NCBI GenBank assembly: GCA_016217595.1
Contig: JACRHS010000024.1
Location: forward strand, 1-64,000
Length of the DNA stretch: 64,000 nucleotides
Source of the DNA: Opitutia bacterium
Lineage (GTDB): Bacteria; Verrucomicrobiota; Verrucomicrobiia; Opitutales; Opitutaceae
Direction: 5' to 3'
Positions 25,893 to 35,027 of this stretch are shown here, one piece after another. The position numbers and the translations under genes were made by a program. Under the pieces are notes generated by a model. It searched no databases and was not told the DNA's origin. It saw nothing but the letters and a program-made list of their open reading frames with translations. The stretch's first letter is position 1, and every line of letters starts with the position of its first letter.

Positions 25893-27178
25893 AATCGCGC
25901 GACGCAACGCTGCACGGCGCGGCCGGCGAGCAGGTGGAGACCGTCACGGCATTCACGCGGCGGGTGAAAAATCTGCTGGAGCGTGGCATTCAGCCGGGCT
26001 GGGTGCGCGGCGAGGTTTCCAACCTCCGGGTGCAGGCGAGCGGCCACGTTTACTTTTCGCTCAAGGACGCCGGCGCGCAGGTCAGCGCGGTGATGTTTCG
26101 CGGCGATGCGTTGCGACAGAGCGCGCGCCTGACCGACGGGCAGCAGGTGCTCGTGTTCGGCGAGGTCAGCGTGTACGAGCCGCGCGGCCAGTATCAGCTC
26201 ATTGTGCGCGCGGTGATCGAGGACGGGGTGGGGCGGCTCCAGCGCGAATTCGAGGCGTTGAAAAAGCGGCTGGCCGACGAGGGGCTGTTCGCCGCCGAGC
26301 GCAAGCAGCCGATCCCGACGCTGCCGGCCACGGTGGGCTTCATCACGTCGCCGACGGGCGCGGCCGTACAGGATTTTATCCGCATCTTGCAACGGCGGCG
26401 CTGGCGCGGGCGGCTCGTGGTGTTGCCCGCCAAAGTGCAGGGCGAGGGGGCGGCGGCCGAGCTCGCCGCGATGGTGCGCGAGGCGGAGGCGCTGGGAATT
26501 TTCGACCTGCTCGTGATCGGACGCGGCGGCGGCAGCCTGGAGGACCTGTGGGCGTTTAACGAAGAAGAGCTCGTCCGGGCCGTGGCGGCGTGCGGCGTGC
26601 CGATCATCTCGGCGGTGGGCCACGAGATCGACTTCACGCTTTGCGATTTCGCGGCCGACGTCCGTGCGGAGACGCCGAGCGGCGCGGCCGAGCTGATCAC
26701 GAGCAATTTTCTCGCGGGCGTGGACCGGGCCGCGCGCGCCGCTGAGGCGCTGGCGCAAAACGCGGACGAAGCAGCGCTGGCGGCCCGCGCCCGGCTCGAT
26801 CAGGCCCGCGGCCGGCTGCGGCTGCTGGCGCCCGCGGCGCAGATCGAACGCGGACATCTGCAACTCGACGATGCGCGCAACCGCCTGGGCGCGGCGTTGC
26901 GGCACGCGTTGCAGCATCAGCGGCAACGGCTGGACGCCGCGCGCGCCGGCCTCGCGCAACGCTCCCCGGAGACGCGTGTGCAGATCGCCTCGCACCAATT
27001 GCTCTCGCTCTGGAAACGCCTGCAGGCGGCGAGCCCGCAGTCGGTGCTCAACCGCGGTTTCGCGATCGTGCGCGACGAGGCCGGTCAACCCGTGGCGCGC
27101 CGCGCCGGCCTGCGCGCCGGCCAGCGCGTGACGACCCAGTTTGCCGACGGCGACCAGCCGATGCGCGTGGGGGAGTGA
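25889..27178 (+). CDS. xseA: exodeoxyribonuclease VII large subunit
   Basis: 429 residues, within the usual 400-450 range. The N-terminal OB-fold has PGWVRGEVSNLRVQASGHVYF and SLKDAGAQVSAVMF. The catalytic domain has VGFITSPTGAAVQDFI, DLLVIGRGGGSLEDLWAFNEE and ISAVGHEIDFTLCDFAADVRAETPS (written here as adjacent short motifs), all diagnostic. A coiled-coil region follows and then NRGFAIVRDEAG near the end. It degrades single-stranded DNA to oligonucleotides together with XseB. No xseB frame is visible immediately downstream. Coupled to the VTT protein by an ATGA overlap. Confidence 0.95.
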   Translation: MKSRDATLHGAAGEQVETVTAFTRRVKNLLERGIQPGWVRGEVSNLRVQASGHVYFSLKDAGAQVSAVMFRGDALRQSARLTDGQQVLVFGEVSVYEPRGQYQLIVRAVIEDGVGRLQREFEALKKRLADEGLFAAERKQPIPTLPATVGFITSPTGAAVQDFIRILQRRRWRGRLVVLPAKVQGEGAAAELAAMVREAEALGIFDLLVIGRGGGSLEDLWAFNEEELVRAVAACGVPIISAVGHEIDFTLCDFAADVRAETPSGAAELITSNFLAGVDRAARAAEALAQNADEAALAARARLDQARGRLRLLAPAAQIERGHLQLDDARNRLGAALRHALQHQRQRLDAARAGLAQRSPETRVQIASHQLLSLWKRLQAASPQSVLNRGFAIVRDEAGQPVARRAGLRAGQRVTTQFADGDQPMRVGE

Positions 27179-27274
27179 TTCTCCCGGCGCGGGATGGGTG
27201 AAATCCTGCCGGGCGGCTTGTGCGGGCGTTGCGGCGGTGTACGCTGTGCGTGTTTGCTTCGTCTGTTTTCACCG

Positions 27275-27907
27275 ATGAAATCCGCTGCTCTCTGCGCCCT
27301 CCTTTTCACCGCCGGCCTTCTGTCGGCCGCCGAATCGACCATGAAAACCAACGCCTCCGCTCCTGCGGCCGATCCCGCCGCCTGCAAAATCGATGGTCCG
27401 GTCTCCGCCTGCGGGCTGCCGTCCAACGTCGTGATCGACATGAGCAAGGCGCGCGTGCAGCGCACCGATGCCGAGTGGCGCGCCCGCCTCTCGCCGACGC
27501 AGTACCGCGTCGCCCGCCAGCAGGGCACCGAGCCGCCGTTCAAAAACGAATTTTGGGACAACCACACCGATGGCGTTTACCTATGTGTCGGATGCGACAC
27601 CCCGCTCTTCGACAGCCGGCACAAGTTCGACAGCGGCACGGGCTGGCCGAGCTATTGGCAGCCGTTGGAGAAAATCTTCGTGGGCGAAACGACCGATACG
27701 AGTCATGGCATGACGCGTGTGGAGGTGCATTGCACGGTTTGCGGAAGTCACCTCGGGCATGTGTTCGACGACGGCCCGAAGCCCACGCGTCTGCGTTACT
27801 GCATCAACTCCGCGTCGCTGCGGTTTCTCACGCGCGACGCCTATACGAGCTGGGTGAAGCAGCGCGCGGGCACTGACGCCGCGCCTGCTCCGTCAGCCAA
27901 GCCGTAG
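27275..27907 (+). CDS. msrB: peptide-methionine (R)-S-oxide reductase, exported
   Basis: 210 residues. A signal peptide ([20 protein letters not shown]) is followed by a linker and the MsrB domain from about residue 63. The zinc ligands are C104/C107 and C153/C156, the [10 protein letters not shown] motif is at 121-130, and the catalytic Cys is C176 in RYCINSASL. It reduces methionine-R-sulfoxide in proteins. The signal peptide points to repair of periplasmic or secreted proteins. The reductant partner is not obvious; the thioredoxin-like protein at 45249 is one exported candidate in the window. Confidence 0.93.
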   Translation: MKSAALCALLFTAGLLSAAESTMKTNASAPAADPAACKIDGPVSACGLPSNVVIDMSKARVQRTDAEWRARLSPTQYRVARQQGTEPPFKNEFWDNHTDGVYLCVGCDTPLFDSRHKFDSGTGWPSYWQPLEKIFVGETTDTSHGMTRVEVHCTVCGSHLGHVFDDGPKPTRLRYCINSASLRFLTRDAYTSWVKQRAGTDAAPAPSAKP

Positions 27908-27977
27908 TGGCAACGCGTGGGGATAATCCGCTCGCGGGCGCGTGCGGCCACGGCTGAGATAGTCCGCGGATTTTCTC

Positions 27978-28571
27978 ATGCGAAAACGAATCGTCATCGC
28001 TCTCGGGCTGGTAGTGCTGGGCGGCGCTCTTTGGTGGCGGTCGCAGCCTGAGCGTACGCAGCCGACGGAACCGGCGAGCGAGCGAACGGTGGCCACGGTG
28101 CCAGCGCCGGCGAATGGATTAAAGCAGGTGGCCACAGCGGCGCCGGAGGTTCCGGAGATGTCGTCGGTGGAATTGGCGCGAGTGGTTGCCGAGAATGCGC
28201 GGCCGGGGCGCATGGTGTTTGTCGATTTCGTTTTCACGCCGGAGCGGATTGCCGCGGTGCGCGCCGAGGGCGCGGCCGGGCGGGCGAAGGTCAGCGGACC
28301 CCGGCACGGCGCGGGCTGGCTCCACTACGATGTGTTTTCGCCGACGCAGATGCGGACGTTGACGGGCGCGGTGCCCGATCCATTGCGGCAGCGATTTGAA
28401 TACGAGGACGAGACGCTGCCCGGCGCGTTGCGCAGCACGGTGGTGGCGCGCGAGCGCGGGGTGTTGGCGTTGCGGTTGCCGGGCGAGGCGGATGCCGCGC
28501 GGGTCGTGTTTTATCGCGAGACGGCGGCGGCTGGCGGCCGGGAGCTGGTCGGAGCGGTGACGTTGCGTTGA
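27978..28571 (+). CDS. hypothetical protein with N-terminal membrane anchor
   Basis: 197 residues. An N-terminal hydrophobic segment (IVIALGLVVLGGALWW) is followed by a Thr/Pro/Glu-rich linker and a soluble domain (about 58-197) with VFVDFVFTPERIAAVRAEG and HYDVFSPTQMRTLTG. No family recognised. It ends 3 bases before the M64-like peptidase gene, so the two probably form an operon. Confidence 0.65.
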   Translation: MRKRIVIALGLVVLGGALWWRSQPERTQPTEPASERTVATVPAPANGLKQVATAAPEVPEMSSVELARVVAENARPGRMVFVDFVFTPERIAAVRAEGAAGRAKVSGPRHGAGWLHYDVFSPTQMRTLTGAVPDPLRQRFEYEDETLPGALRSTVVARERGVLALRLPGEADAARVVFYRETAAAGGRELVGAVTLR

Positions 28572-28574
28572 GCC

Positions 28575-30641
28575 ATGAAATTCGCGCTCCCCCTAGATCC
28601 CGGGCAGTGGCGACTGGCGGCGTTCTGTCTATTGACGGCGGGGTTCGGCGACCCCGCCCTACAGTGGCGCTGGGTTGCGCGGCTGCTTTGCGGGCTTGCG
28701 GTCGCGGGCGGGTTGCACGGACAGGAGCTGCGCACGTTGCGCGATGCTGGGCCGACGGCGAATCGCGTGAATGTGGTCTTCGTCGCCGAGGGCTACACCG
28801 CGGCGGAGACCGCGAAATTTTTCTCCGATGCGCAGGCGAAGTTTACGGTCGTGGCCGGCAATGAGGCGTTCGCGGCCTTCGCCGACCAGCTCAACGGTTT
28901 CGCGCTGTTCGTCGCCAGCAACCAGTCGGGGTCAGACATTCCGGCGCGCAGCATCACCCGCGACACCTATTTCAACACGACCTATGGCGCGGCGGGACTC
29001 GACCGGCTGCTGACCATCGGCGGCCCCGAGGACAGCATCCGGCTAAACACGCTGCTGCGTCGCTACACGCCCGAGTACGATCTCGTGATCCTGTTGGTAA
29101 ACGCGACCGAGTATGGCGGCTCGGGCGGCTTTCCCGTCGTCGTTTCGCTGCACACCTCCTCCGAGGAAATCATGTTGCACGAAATCGGCCACAGTTTCGC
29201 AGATCTCGTGGACGAATATGTGGACGCCGCGACGGCGCCCTACTATCCGCCGCGCGAGTCGGTGAACGCCACGCAGATGACCGACCGCGCCGCCGTGCCG
29301 TGGGCCGCCTTCATTTTGCCGACGACGCCGGTGCCGACCACGACCGCCAGCGGCGACGCCAACTACGTCGGACTCTTCGAGGGGGCGTATTATCGCGCGA
29401 AGGGTTTTTACCGGCCGACCTATGATTCCAAGATGCGCACGCTGGGTCAGCCGTTTGGGCCGGTCAACGTGCGCGCATTTACGACCGCGCTGCACGCTTT
29501 GAATCTCAACTCCGCCGCGGCGGCGCCGTCGGTTGCGGCGGTGGATTTGTCCAGCGCCACGGTCGCGGCCGGCGAGACGCTGACGCTCACCGCCTCGGCC
29601 GTCGGCGTGGGGCCGCTGACTTATCAGTGGAGTTTCAACGGCAAATTCCTCGCGGGAGACACGCGCCCCACGCTTACGTTGGCCAACGTGAGCAGCGCGA
29701 CGGCGGGCACCTACGTCGTCACGATCACCAATGCCGTCGGCTCGCGCACGGTGACGCTCACGCTGGCGGCGACTGATGCCACGAATCGGGTTTTTGCCGT
29801 CAACGGCACTGTGGTGCCACCTCTGCCGCCCGGCCGGATCGTCAACCTCTCAATTCGCAGCGGCGCCGGCACGGGAGCGCAGACGTTGATCGTGGGCTTC
29901 GTGGTGGCCGGCGACGGCAAGGCGCTGTTGGTGCGCGGGGTCGGCCCCGCGTTGACGCCGCTCGGCGTGAGCGGCGCGCTGGCCGATCCGCGGTTGAGCG
30001 TGGCCGCCGCCAGCGGCGCCGTGCTGGCCAGCAACGACAATTGGGGTGGTGCGCTCAACTCACCGCAGATTGCGGCGACGGCGGCACAACTCGGCGCCTT
30101 CGCGCTCCCGTCCGGCGGACTCGATGCGGCCGTGCTGACAACGCTCGACGCCGGCGCGTACACGGCGCAGTTGACCGGCGCAAATGCGTCGCCCGGCGTC
30201 GCGCTGGTGGAGCTGTACGACGCCGAACCGGCCGCCGCCGCGCGGCTCGTCAATGTGTCGGCGCGCACGCAGATCGGCACGGGCGAGAGCGCGTTGATCG
30301 CGGGCTTCGTCATCGCGGGCGGCGGGCCGCGGACGGTGTTGTTGCGCGCGGTGGGACCGACGCTCGGCACGCTCGGCGTGACGGGCGCGTTGGCCACACC
30401 GCAGCTTGATTTGCGCACGGCAGATGGCGCGCCGCTCGGCAGCAACGCCGATTGGAATCAGGCGCAGAATGCCGCGCAGATCGCGGCGACGGCGGAGCAA
30501 GTGGGAGCCTTCGCGCTGACGCCGAGCGTGACGGATGCCGCGCTGTTGCAAGCGTTGGCGCCCGGCGCCTACACGGTGCAGGTGACGGGCGGCAGCGCGA
30601 CGACCGGCGTGGTGTTGATCGAGATTTACGAGGTGCCGTGA
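28575..30641 (+). CDS. M64-type secreted metalloprotease with Ig-like domain and two copies of a C-terminal repeat module
   Basis: 688 residues. The peptidase domain (about 52-310) has VNVVFVAEGYTAAE and the zinc motif HEIGHSFADLVDEY, with His202, Glu203 and His206, as in IgA peptidase M64 proteins. An Ig-like domain (about 318-397; TLTASAVGVGPLTYQWSFNG) follows. Then come two copies of a roughly 130-residue module (420-550 and 557-688) of the form RLVNxSxR...LIxGFVxxG...VLxRxVGPxL...G-x-Y-T...ALxExYD. The same module occurs at the start of the DUF1800 protein at 47829. The N-terminus is unusual: a DNA palindrome at 28637-28658 lies inside it and the hydrophobic signal segment begins only at about residue 33, so the true start is uncertain. 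Confidence 0.8.
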   Translation: MKFALPLDPGQWRLAAFCLLTAGFGDPALQWRWVARLLCGLAVAGGLHGQELRTLRDAGPTANRVNVVFVAEGYTAAETAKFFSDAQAKFTVVAGNEAFAAFADQLNGFALFVASNQSGSDIPARSITRDTYFNTTYGAAGLDRLLTIGGPEDSIRLNTLLRRYTPEYDLVILLVNATEYGGSGGFPVVVSLHTSSEEIMLHEIGHSFADLVDEYVDAATAPYYPPRESVNATQMTDRAAVPWAAFILPTTPVPTTTASGDANYVGLFEGAYYRAKGFYRPTYDSKMRTLGQPFGPVNVRAFTTALHALNLNSAAAAPSVAAVDLSSATVAAGETLTLTASAVGVGPLTYQWSFNGKFLAGDTRPTLTLANVSSATAGTYVVTITNAVGSRTVTLTLAATDATNRVFAVNGTVVPPLPPGRIVNLSIRSGAGTGAQTLIVGFVVAGDGKALLVRGVGPALTPLGVSGALADPRLSVAAASGAVLASNDNWGGALNSPQIAATAAQLGAFALPSGGLDAAVLTTLDAGAYTAQLTGANASPGVALVELYDAEPAAAARLVNVSARTQIGTGESALIAGFVIAGGGPRTVLLRAVGPTLGTLGVTGALATPQLDLRTADGAPLGSNADWNQAQNAAQIAATAEQVGAFALTPSVTDAALLQALAPGAYTVQVTGGSATTGVVLIEIYEVP
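28637..28658. repeat. G+C-rich palindrome inside the protease 5' coding region
   Basis: GGCGGGGT (28637-28644) and ACCCCGCC (28651-28658) form a perfect 8-bp inverted repeat with a 6-base spacer, flanked by a CTACA pentamer. Similar single palindromes flanked by a TAC-type sequence are seen at 51089 and 60109. It codes in frame for part of the odd N-terminal extension of the M64-like protein (TAGFGDPALQ). Confidence 0.6.
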
Positions 30642-30765
30642 GCTGGCGCGGAAGCGTGGGAGGCGGTCGGGCCTTGCCGTGGTGATCTGTGTTTTCTCGA
30701 AACCTGTTGCCTGAGCTTCCGTCAGACTGTGACGATCCCCGGTCGCCGAATAGATACTCCCCAAA

Positions 30766-32244
30766 ATGAGAACATGGACCCGCAAAGATTTCCTTAAAGC
30801 TTCGCTGCTGACAGGCAGCGCCGCCTTGCTCACGCGCTCCGCTCTGGGCGCGCCTGCGGTGGTTGCACCCGGCAGCCCCAACGGCGATGTCCGCGTGGCG
30901 GTGGTCGGCTTCAACGGCAAGGGCGCGCAACACATCAAAACCTTCGGCGACGTGCCCGGCGTGCGCGTGGTGGCGTTGTGCGATGTGGACAGCGACGTGC
31001 TCGCGGCGCAGGTGAAGAAGTTCGCGGACCGGGGCCAGAAGGTCGCGGCGTACCGCGATTATCGCGAGCTGCTGAATGACAAATCCATCGACGCGGTGGT
31101 GATCGCGACGCCGAACCACTGGCACGCGTTGATGACGATCTGGGCCTGTCAGGCGGGCAAGGACATCTATGTCGAGAAGCCGGTGTCGCACAGCATTTGG
31201 GAGGGCCGCAAGGCCGTGGAGGCGGCGCGCAAGTACAACCGCGTGGTGCAGACCGGCACGCAGTCGCGTTCGGACGAGGCGTTGCGGGAATTTTTCGCGT
31301 ACCTCCAGGCCGGCAATCTCGGCGCGGTGAAATGGGCGCGCGGGCTCGGTTACAAGGCGCGCCCCAGCATCGGCAAAACCTCGGGGCCGCAGCCATTGCC
31401 CGCCAGCGTGGATTACGATCTCTGGCTCGGGCCGGCGGCGATGACGCCGTTGCGTCGCCAGAAACTGCATTACGACTGGCACTGGTTCTGGGCGACCGGC
31501 AACGCCGACATCGGCAACCAGGGCGCGCATCAGATGGACATGTGCCGTCTCGCGCTCGGGCAAAAAGGCCTGCCGCCCTCGGTGATGTGCATCGGCGGAC
31601 GCTTTGCGCAGGACGACGACGCGGAGACGCCGAATACCCAGATCGTGGTGCTGCCCTACGAACCGGCTCCGCTGATCTTCGAGGTGCGCGGCCTGCCGCG
31701 GAAAGCCGGCGACGTGGCGTTGGACAACTATCGCGGCATCCGCATCGGCATTACCGTGCAGTGCGAGAACGGCTATTTCGTCGGCAGCGCGGGCGGCGGC
31801 TGGGTGTACGACAACGACAACAAGCGCGTGAAGCATTTCGAAGGCACGGCGGGCGCGACACACGCGGCGAATTTCATCGATGCCGTGCGGCAGCGCCGCC
31901 GGGAAGTGTTGAACGCCGACATCGAGGAGGGGCACATTACGGCCGCCCTCTGTCATTGCGCCAACATCTCCTACCGGCTCGGCCAGGACACGACGGCCGA
32001 GGCGGTGCAGGAGGCGATCCGCTCCGATGCACTCACGCGCGAAACCTACGGACGCTTGCTTGAGCACCTGCGCGCCAACCAGGCCGATTTGCAGAAGACG
32101 CCGATCGTGCAGGGACCGTGTCTGTCCATCGTCCCCGGGCGGGAGGCGTTTGTGAGCAACGCGAAGGGCGACCTCGGCGACCGCGCCAACGCCCTGCTCA
32201 AAGACACCTACCGCGCACCGTTTGTCGTGCCGGAAAACGTGTAG
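30766..32244 (+). CDS. Gfo/Idh/MocA family oxidoreductase with Tat-like signal
   Basis: 492 residues. The N-terminus MRTWTRKDFLKASLLTGSAA followed by a hydrophobic stretch ending in ALGAPA resembles a Tat signal with R-K in place of R-R. The Rossmann domain has VRVAVVGFNGKGAQHI, VIATPNHWHALM and the conserved E137-K-P139. GNQGAHQMDMCR is the usual His-containing motif of the C-terminal domain. Such secreted Gfo/Idh proteins are abundant in Verrucomicrobiota and Planctomycetota, and act on sugars or sugar derivatives with bound NAD(P). The substrate is unknown. Confidence 0.88.
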   Translation: MRTWTRKDFLKASLLTGSAALLTRSALGAPAVVAPGSPNGDVRVAVVGFNGKGAQHIKTFGDVPGVRVVALCDVDSDVLAAQVKKFADRGQKVAAYRDYRELLNDKSIDAVVIATPNHWHALMTIWACQAGKDIYVEKPVSHSIWEGRKAVEAARKYNRVVQTGTQSRSDEALREFFAYLQAGNLGAVKWARGLGYKARPSIGKTSGPQPLPASVDYDLWLGPAAMTPLRRQKLHYDWHWFWATGNADIGNQGAHQMDMCRLALGQKGLPPSVMCIGGRFAQDDDAETPNTQIVVLPYEPAPLIFEVRGLPRKAGDVALDNYRGIRIGITVQCENGYFVGSAGGGWVYDNDNKRVKHFEGTAGATHAANFIDAVRQRRREVLNADIEEGHITAALCHCANISYRLGQDTTAEAVQEAIRSDALTRETYGRLLEHLRANQADLQKTPIVQGPCLSIVPGREAFVSNAKGDLGDRANALLKDTYRAPFVVPENV

Positions 32245-32278
32245 CGACGAGCCCGCTGCGGCGCGCCCCGCCAATCCT

Positions 32279-32303
32279 GTTTGTTACGTAATACGTGACA
32301 AAC
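32279..32303. repeat. 25-nt palindrome, copy 1 of the ACGTA-TACGT repeat
   Basis: A near-perfect palindrome centred on 32291 with core TTACGTAATACGTGA and outer arms GTTTG/CAAAC. One base pair of the arms is mismatched. A second copy lies 57 bases away (centre to centre 56) and a third is inside the GTPase gene at 41532. It lies between the Gfo/Idh gene and tlyA. Confidence 0.75.
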
Positions 32304-32337
32304 CGCCACGGAGGCTCCGCCATGACTGGCAGTCGAT

Positions 32338-32356
32338 TGTTACGTATTACGTAACA
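32338..32356. repeat. 19-nt perfect palindrome, copy 2 of the ACGTA-TACGT repeat
   Basis: TGTTACGTATTACGTAACA reads the same on both strands apart from the central T at 32347. With a one-base centre it is more like a dimeric-protein binding site or cruciform than a terminator hairpin. It lies 111 bases upstream of tlyA. Confidence 0.8.
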
Positions 32357-32467
32357 TTCCGCGCGGGGGACGTTGGTGTGTGACGGAGGCGGGGCACTGC
32401 GCGCGTCACGGGCGGCGCGTGCGACAATCGCATCGACGGAGAGGCGCGGGGGCGTTCTCCTCTCCGC

Positions 32468-33232
32468 ATGGCGGCGCCCAAACTACGACTCGACGAACTG
32501 CTCGTTGCCCGCGGGCTGGCGGAGTCGCGCGCGCAGGCCAAGGGACTCATCATGAGCGGCCGCGTGCGCCTCGGCACCGAACGGCTCGAGAAACCCGGCA
32601 AGGAGTACCCGACCGACCTCGCCGTCACCGTCGACCAGCCGCCGCGTTTCGTGAGTCGCGGCGGGGAGAAGCTGGCCGCGTTTCTGGAAAAGTACGCGGT
32701 GGATTTGCGTGGCGCGCAGGTGCTCGATGTCGGCGCGTCGACGGGCGGTTTCACTGATTGCGCGTTGCAGGCCGGCGCCGCCGCCGTGGTGTGCGTCGAT
32801 GTCGGCCGCGCCCAGTTGCACGCCAAGCTGCGGGCCGATCCGCGCGTGACCAACCTCGAACAGGTCAACGCCCGCTTCCTGAAGCCGGGCGAGCTGCCGC
32901 GCCCCGAGTACGACGCGGTGGTGATGGACCTGTCGTTCATTTCGTTGAAACAGGTGCTGCCGGCCGTGTGGCCGTGCGTGCGCGCCGGCGGCCGGTTGAT
33001 CGCACTCGTCAAACCGCAGTTCGAGGCCGGCAAGGCGGAGGTGGACAAGGGCCGCGGCGTCATCCGCGATCGCGCGGTGCAGGAGGCCACGCTGGCGGCG
33101 GTGACGGCGTTTGCGCTCGCCGAGCTGCCCGGCGTGACGCTGCTCGGCAGCATGGATTCGCCGCTCGCCGGGGCCGACGGCAACCGGGAATTTTTGCTGG
33201 GGTTGCAGAAAAAAACCGCTCATGCAGAGTAG
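32468..33232 (+). CDS. tlyA: TlyA family rRNA (cytidine-2'-O)-methyltransferase
   Basis: 254 residues. An S4 RNA-binding domain (about 6-65; [20 protein letters not shown]) is followed by an FtsJ-like domain: [29 protein letters not shown] (SAM site), [14 protein letters not shown] and LVKPQFEAG. This is the standard TlyA arrangement; the family methylates 16S and/or 23S rRNA, and was formerly called hemolysin A. It is followed closely by NAD kinase. Confidence 0.93.
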   Translation: MAAPKLRLDELLVARGLAESRAQAKGLIMSGRVRLGTERLEKPGKEYPTDLAVTVDQPPRFVSRGGEKLAAFLEKYAVDLRGAQVLDVGASTGGFTDCALQAGAAAVVCVDVGRAQLHAKLRADPRVTNLEQVNARFLKPGELPRPEYDAVVMDLSFISLKQVLPAVWPCVRAGGRLIALVKPQFEAGKAEVDKGRGVIRDRAVQEATLAAVTAFALAELPGVTLLGSMDSPLAGADGNREFLLGLQKKTAHAE

Positions 33233-33239
33233 TGCGGCC

Positions 33240-34073
33240 ATGAAACCCATCACCCGACTCGCGTTCGTCATCAACGCCGGCAAAGCCGGTGCTCCCGAGG
33301 TGGCGCGCGATTTGATCGCCCTCGCGCGGCAGGCCGGCGTGGCGGTGGTGGAGACGGAGCAATATCCGCTGCCCGCGGGTTTTTTGCGCGGGTTCGACGC
33401 GTGCTGCGTGATCGGCGGCGACGGCACGTTGCTCGGCGTGGCGCGCGAGGCGGTGCGCGAACAGGTGCCGCTCATCGGCGTCAACCGCGGCCGGCTCGGT
33501 TTTCTCACCACGTTCACCGCGGACGAGGCGCGGGTGCAGCTCGCGGCGTTGCTCGCCGGCCAGCATCGTCTCGCCTGGCGCTCGGTCTTCGATTGCTCGA
33601 CCGGTCCCGGCCAGCACGACCTCGCGCTCAACGACGTGCTCATCAAAGACGAGGTCAACTCGCGGCTCGTGCGCCTCGAAGTCGTGGCCGACGACGAGCT
33701 CGTCACCACGTACACCTGCGATGGCTTGATCTTTTCCACGCCCACCGGCTCCACCGCCTACAATCTTTCCGCCGGCGGCCCGCTGCTTCACCCCAATGCC
33801 GAGGTGGTTGCTATGACGCCGATCTGCCCGCACACGCTGAGCAACCGCTCGATTATCTTCCGGCACGACGTGCGCCTGCGGGTCTTCAACCGCACCGGCC
33901 GCGCGCAATTGCTCGTGGCGGTGGACGGGCAGCGCAACCTCGTGACGTGCGCCGACAATCCTGTGGAAATTTCGGTGTCGCCGCTGAAATTGCCGCTGAT
34001 CCAGCGGCTCGACTACTCGCACTTCGCCGTCATGCGCACGAAGCTCAACTGGAGCGGCGGCATCGCGGATTGA
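33240..34073 (+). CDS. nadK: NAD kinase
   Basis: 277 residues from the ATG at 33240 (MKPITRLAFV); an ATG at 33222 would overlap tlyA. The diagnostic GGDGTLLG is at about 59-66, with catalytic Asp61. GVNRGRLGFLT, LNDVLIKDEVNS and FSTPTGSTAYNLSAGGPLLHP are the NAD-binding motifs. It phosphorylates NAD to NADP in the cytoplasm. A tlyA-nadK pairing is common. Confidence 0.95.
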   Translation: MKPITRLAFVINAGKAGAPEVARDLIALARQAGVAVVETEQYPLPAGFLRGFDACCVIGGDGTLLGVAREAVREQVPLIGVNRGRLGFLTTFTADEARVQLAALLAGQHRLAWRSVFDCSTGPGQHDLALNDVLIKDEVNSRLVRLEVVADDELVTTYTCDGLIFSTPTGSTAYNLSAGGPLLHPNAEVVAMTPICPHTLSNRSIIFRHDVRLRVFNRTGRAQLLVAVDGQRNLVTCADNPVEISVSPLKLPLIQRLDYSHFAVMRTKLNWSGGIAD

Positions 34074-34130
34074 GGCCGACGCGCCGCGGCGCTGGCGCCC
34101 GCGCTTGACGGCTTTGCTAAGGTGTCGGGC

Positions 34131-35027
34131 ATGACGTTGCTTTTTCGCGCAGTGCTTTTCCTCGGGTTGGTCGCGCCGGTCTTGGCCGCCGCGCCATTGC
34201 GCGTGGTCACGCTGCACTCGGTGCTGACCGAGATCGCAACCGAGGTCGGCGGGCCGGAGGTCGCCGTCACGGCCTTGCTCAAGGCCGGCGCTGATCCGCA
34301 CACGTTTAATCCCGCGCCGACCGATGTCCGCACGCTCGCGCAGGCTGAGCTGATCCTCGGCTCGGGCTTTGGCTTAGAGCCTTACCTCGACAAGCTCGTG
34401 GCCAACTCAGGCACCAAAGCCCGCATCGCACTCGCGCGCGCGGTCATTCGCGAGACGGTGCCGACCGCCTGCCGCCACGGCGGCCATGCGCACACGCACG
34501 AGGAAATCGATCCACATTGGTGGCACGGCCTCGCCAACGTTCGCGCGGTGACCCAGCTGGTGCGCGATCAGCTCGCGGCGTTGCGTCCGGCCGCCGCGGC
34601 GCAGTTCGCCGCCCGCGCCACGGCGTATGCGGCGCGGCTCGATCAACTCGCGGCATGGGCGCAGACCGAGATTGCCACGTTGCCCCCGGCGCGCCGGCAG
34701 CTCGTGACCAGTCACGAGGCGTTCGGTTATCTGGCGCGCGATTTCGGTTTTACGATTCACTCGCTCCAGGGCGTCAACCCCGAGGCCGAGCCCAGCGCCC
34801 GCGCGCTCGCGGCGCTCATCGATTTGATCAAACGCGAACGCATCCGCGCGGTTTTCCCCGACAGCACCGAGAACCCGAAGCTTCTCGCTGCGATGTTGCG
34901 CGAGAGCGGCGCGACGCTGGGCGGCACGCTCTATGCCGACGGGCCCGGCGGGGCAGACACGCCCGCGGCCACGTTTGCCGGCATGTACCGGCACAACCTC
35001 ACGACGATCGTGGGGGCGTTGCGTTAG
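34131..35027 (+). CDS. ZnuA-like zinc/manganese ABC transporter substrate-binding protein
   Basis: 298 residues with a signal peptide (MTLLFRAVLFLGLVAPVLAA). The expected metal ligands of cluster A-I binding proteins are present: H57 (GADPHTFNP), H129 (DPHWWH), H195 (TSHEAFGYLARDFGF) and D244/E247 (FPDSTENPK). A short His-rich loop (CRHGGHAHTHEE) precedes the second ligand, as in zinc-specific ZnuA. The family captures Zn2+ in the periplasm for an ABC permease. No permease or ATPase genes are adjacent. A His-rich G3E GTPase follows about 475 bases downstream, which supports zinc rather than manganese. Confidence 0.88.
   Translation: MTLLFRAVLFLGLVAPVLAAAPLRVVTLHSVLTEIATEVGGPEVAVTALLKAGADPHTFNPAPTDVRTLAQAELILGSGFGLEPYLDKLVANSGTKARIALARAVIRETVPTACRHGGHAHTHEEIDPHWWHGLANVRAVTQLVRDQLAALRPAAAAQFAARATAYAARLDQLAAWAQTEIATLPPARRQLVTSHEAFGYLARDFGFTIHSLQGVNPEAEPSARALAALIDLIKRERIRAVFPDSTENPKLLAAMLRESGATLGGTLYADGPGGADTPAATFAGMYRHNLTTIVGALR

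Noticed and set aside
30310..32274. A 654-codon open frame antisense to the Gfo/Idh gene
   Set aside because: Shadow of the high-G+C third positions of the Gfo/Idh gene; no signal, domain or ribosome site.
32338..32356. Resemblance of the palindrome to a ParB parS site
   Set aside because: parS has a TTTCACGTGAAA core; here the core is TTACGTATTACGTAA with an odd-numbered centre, and no parAB genes are near.
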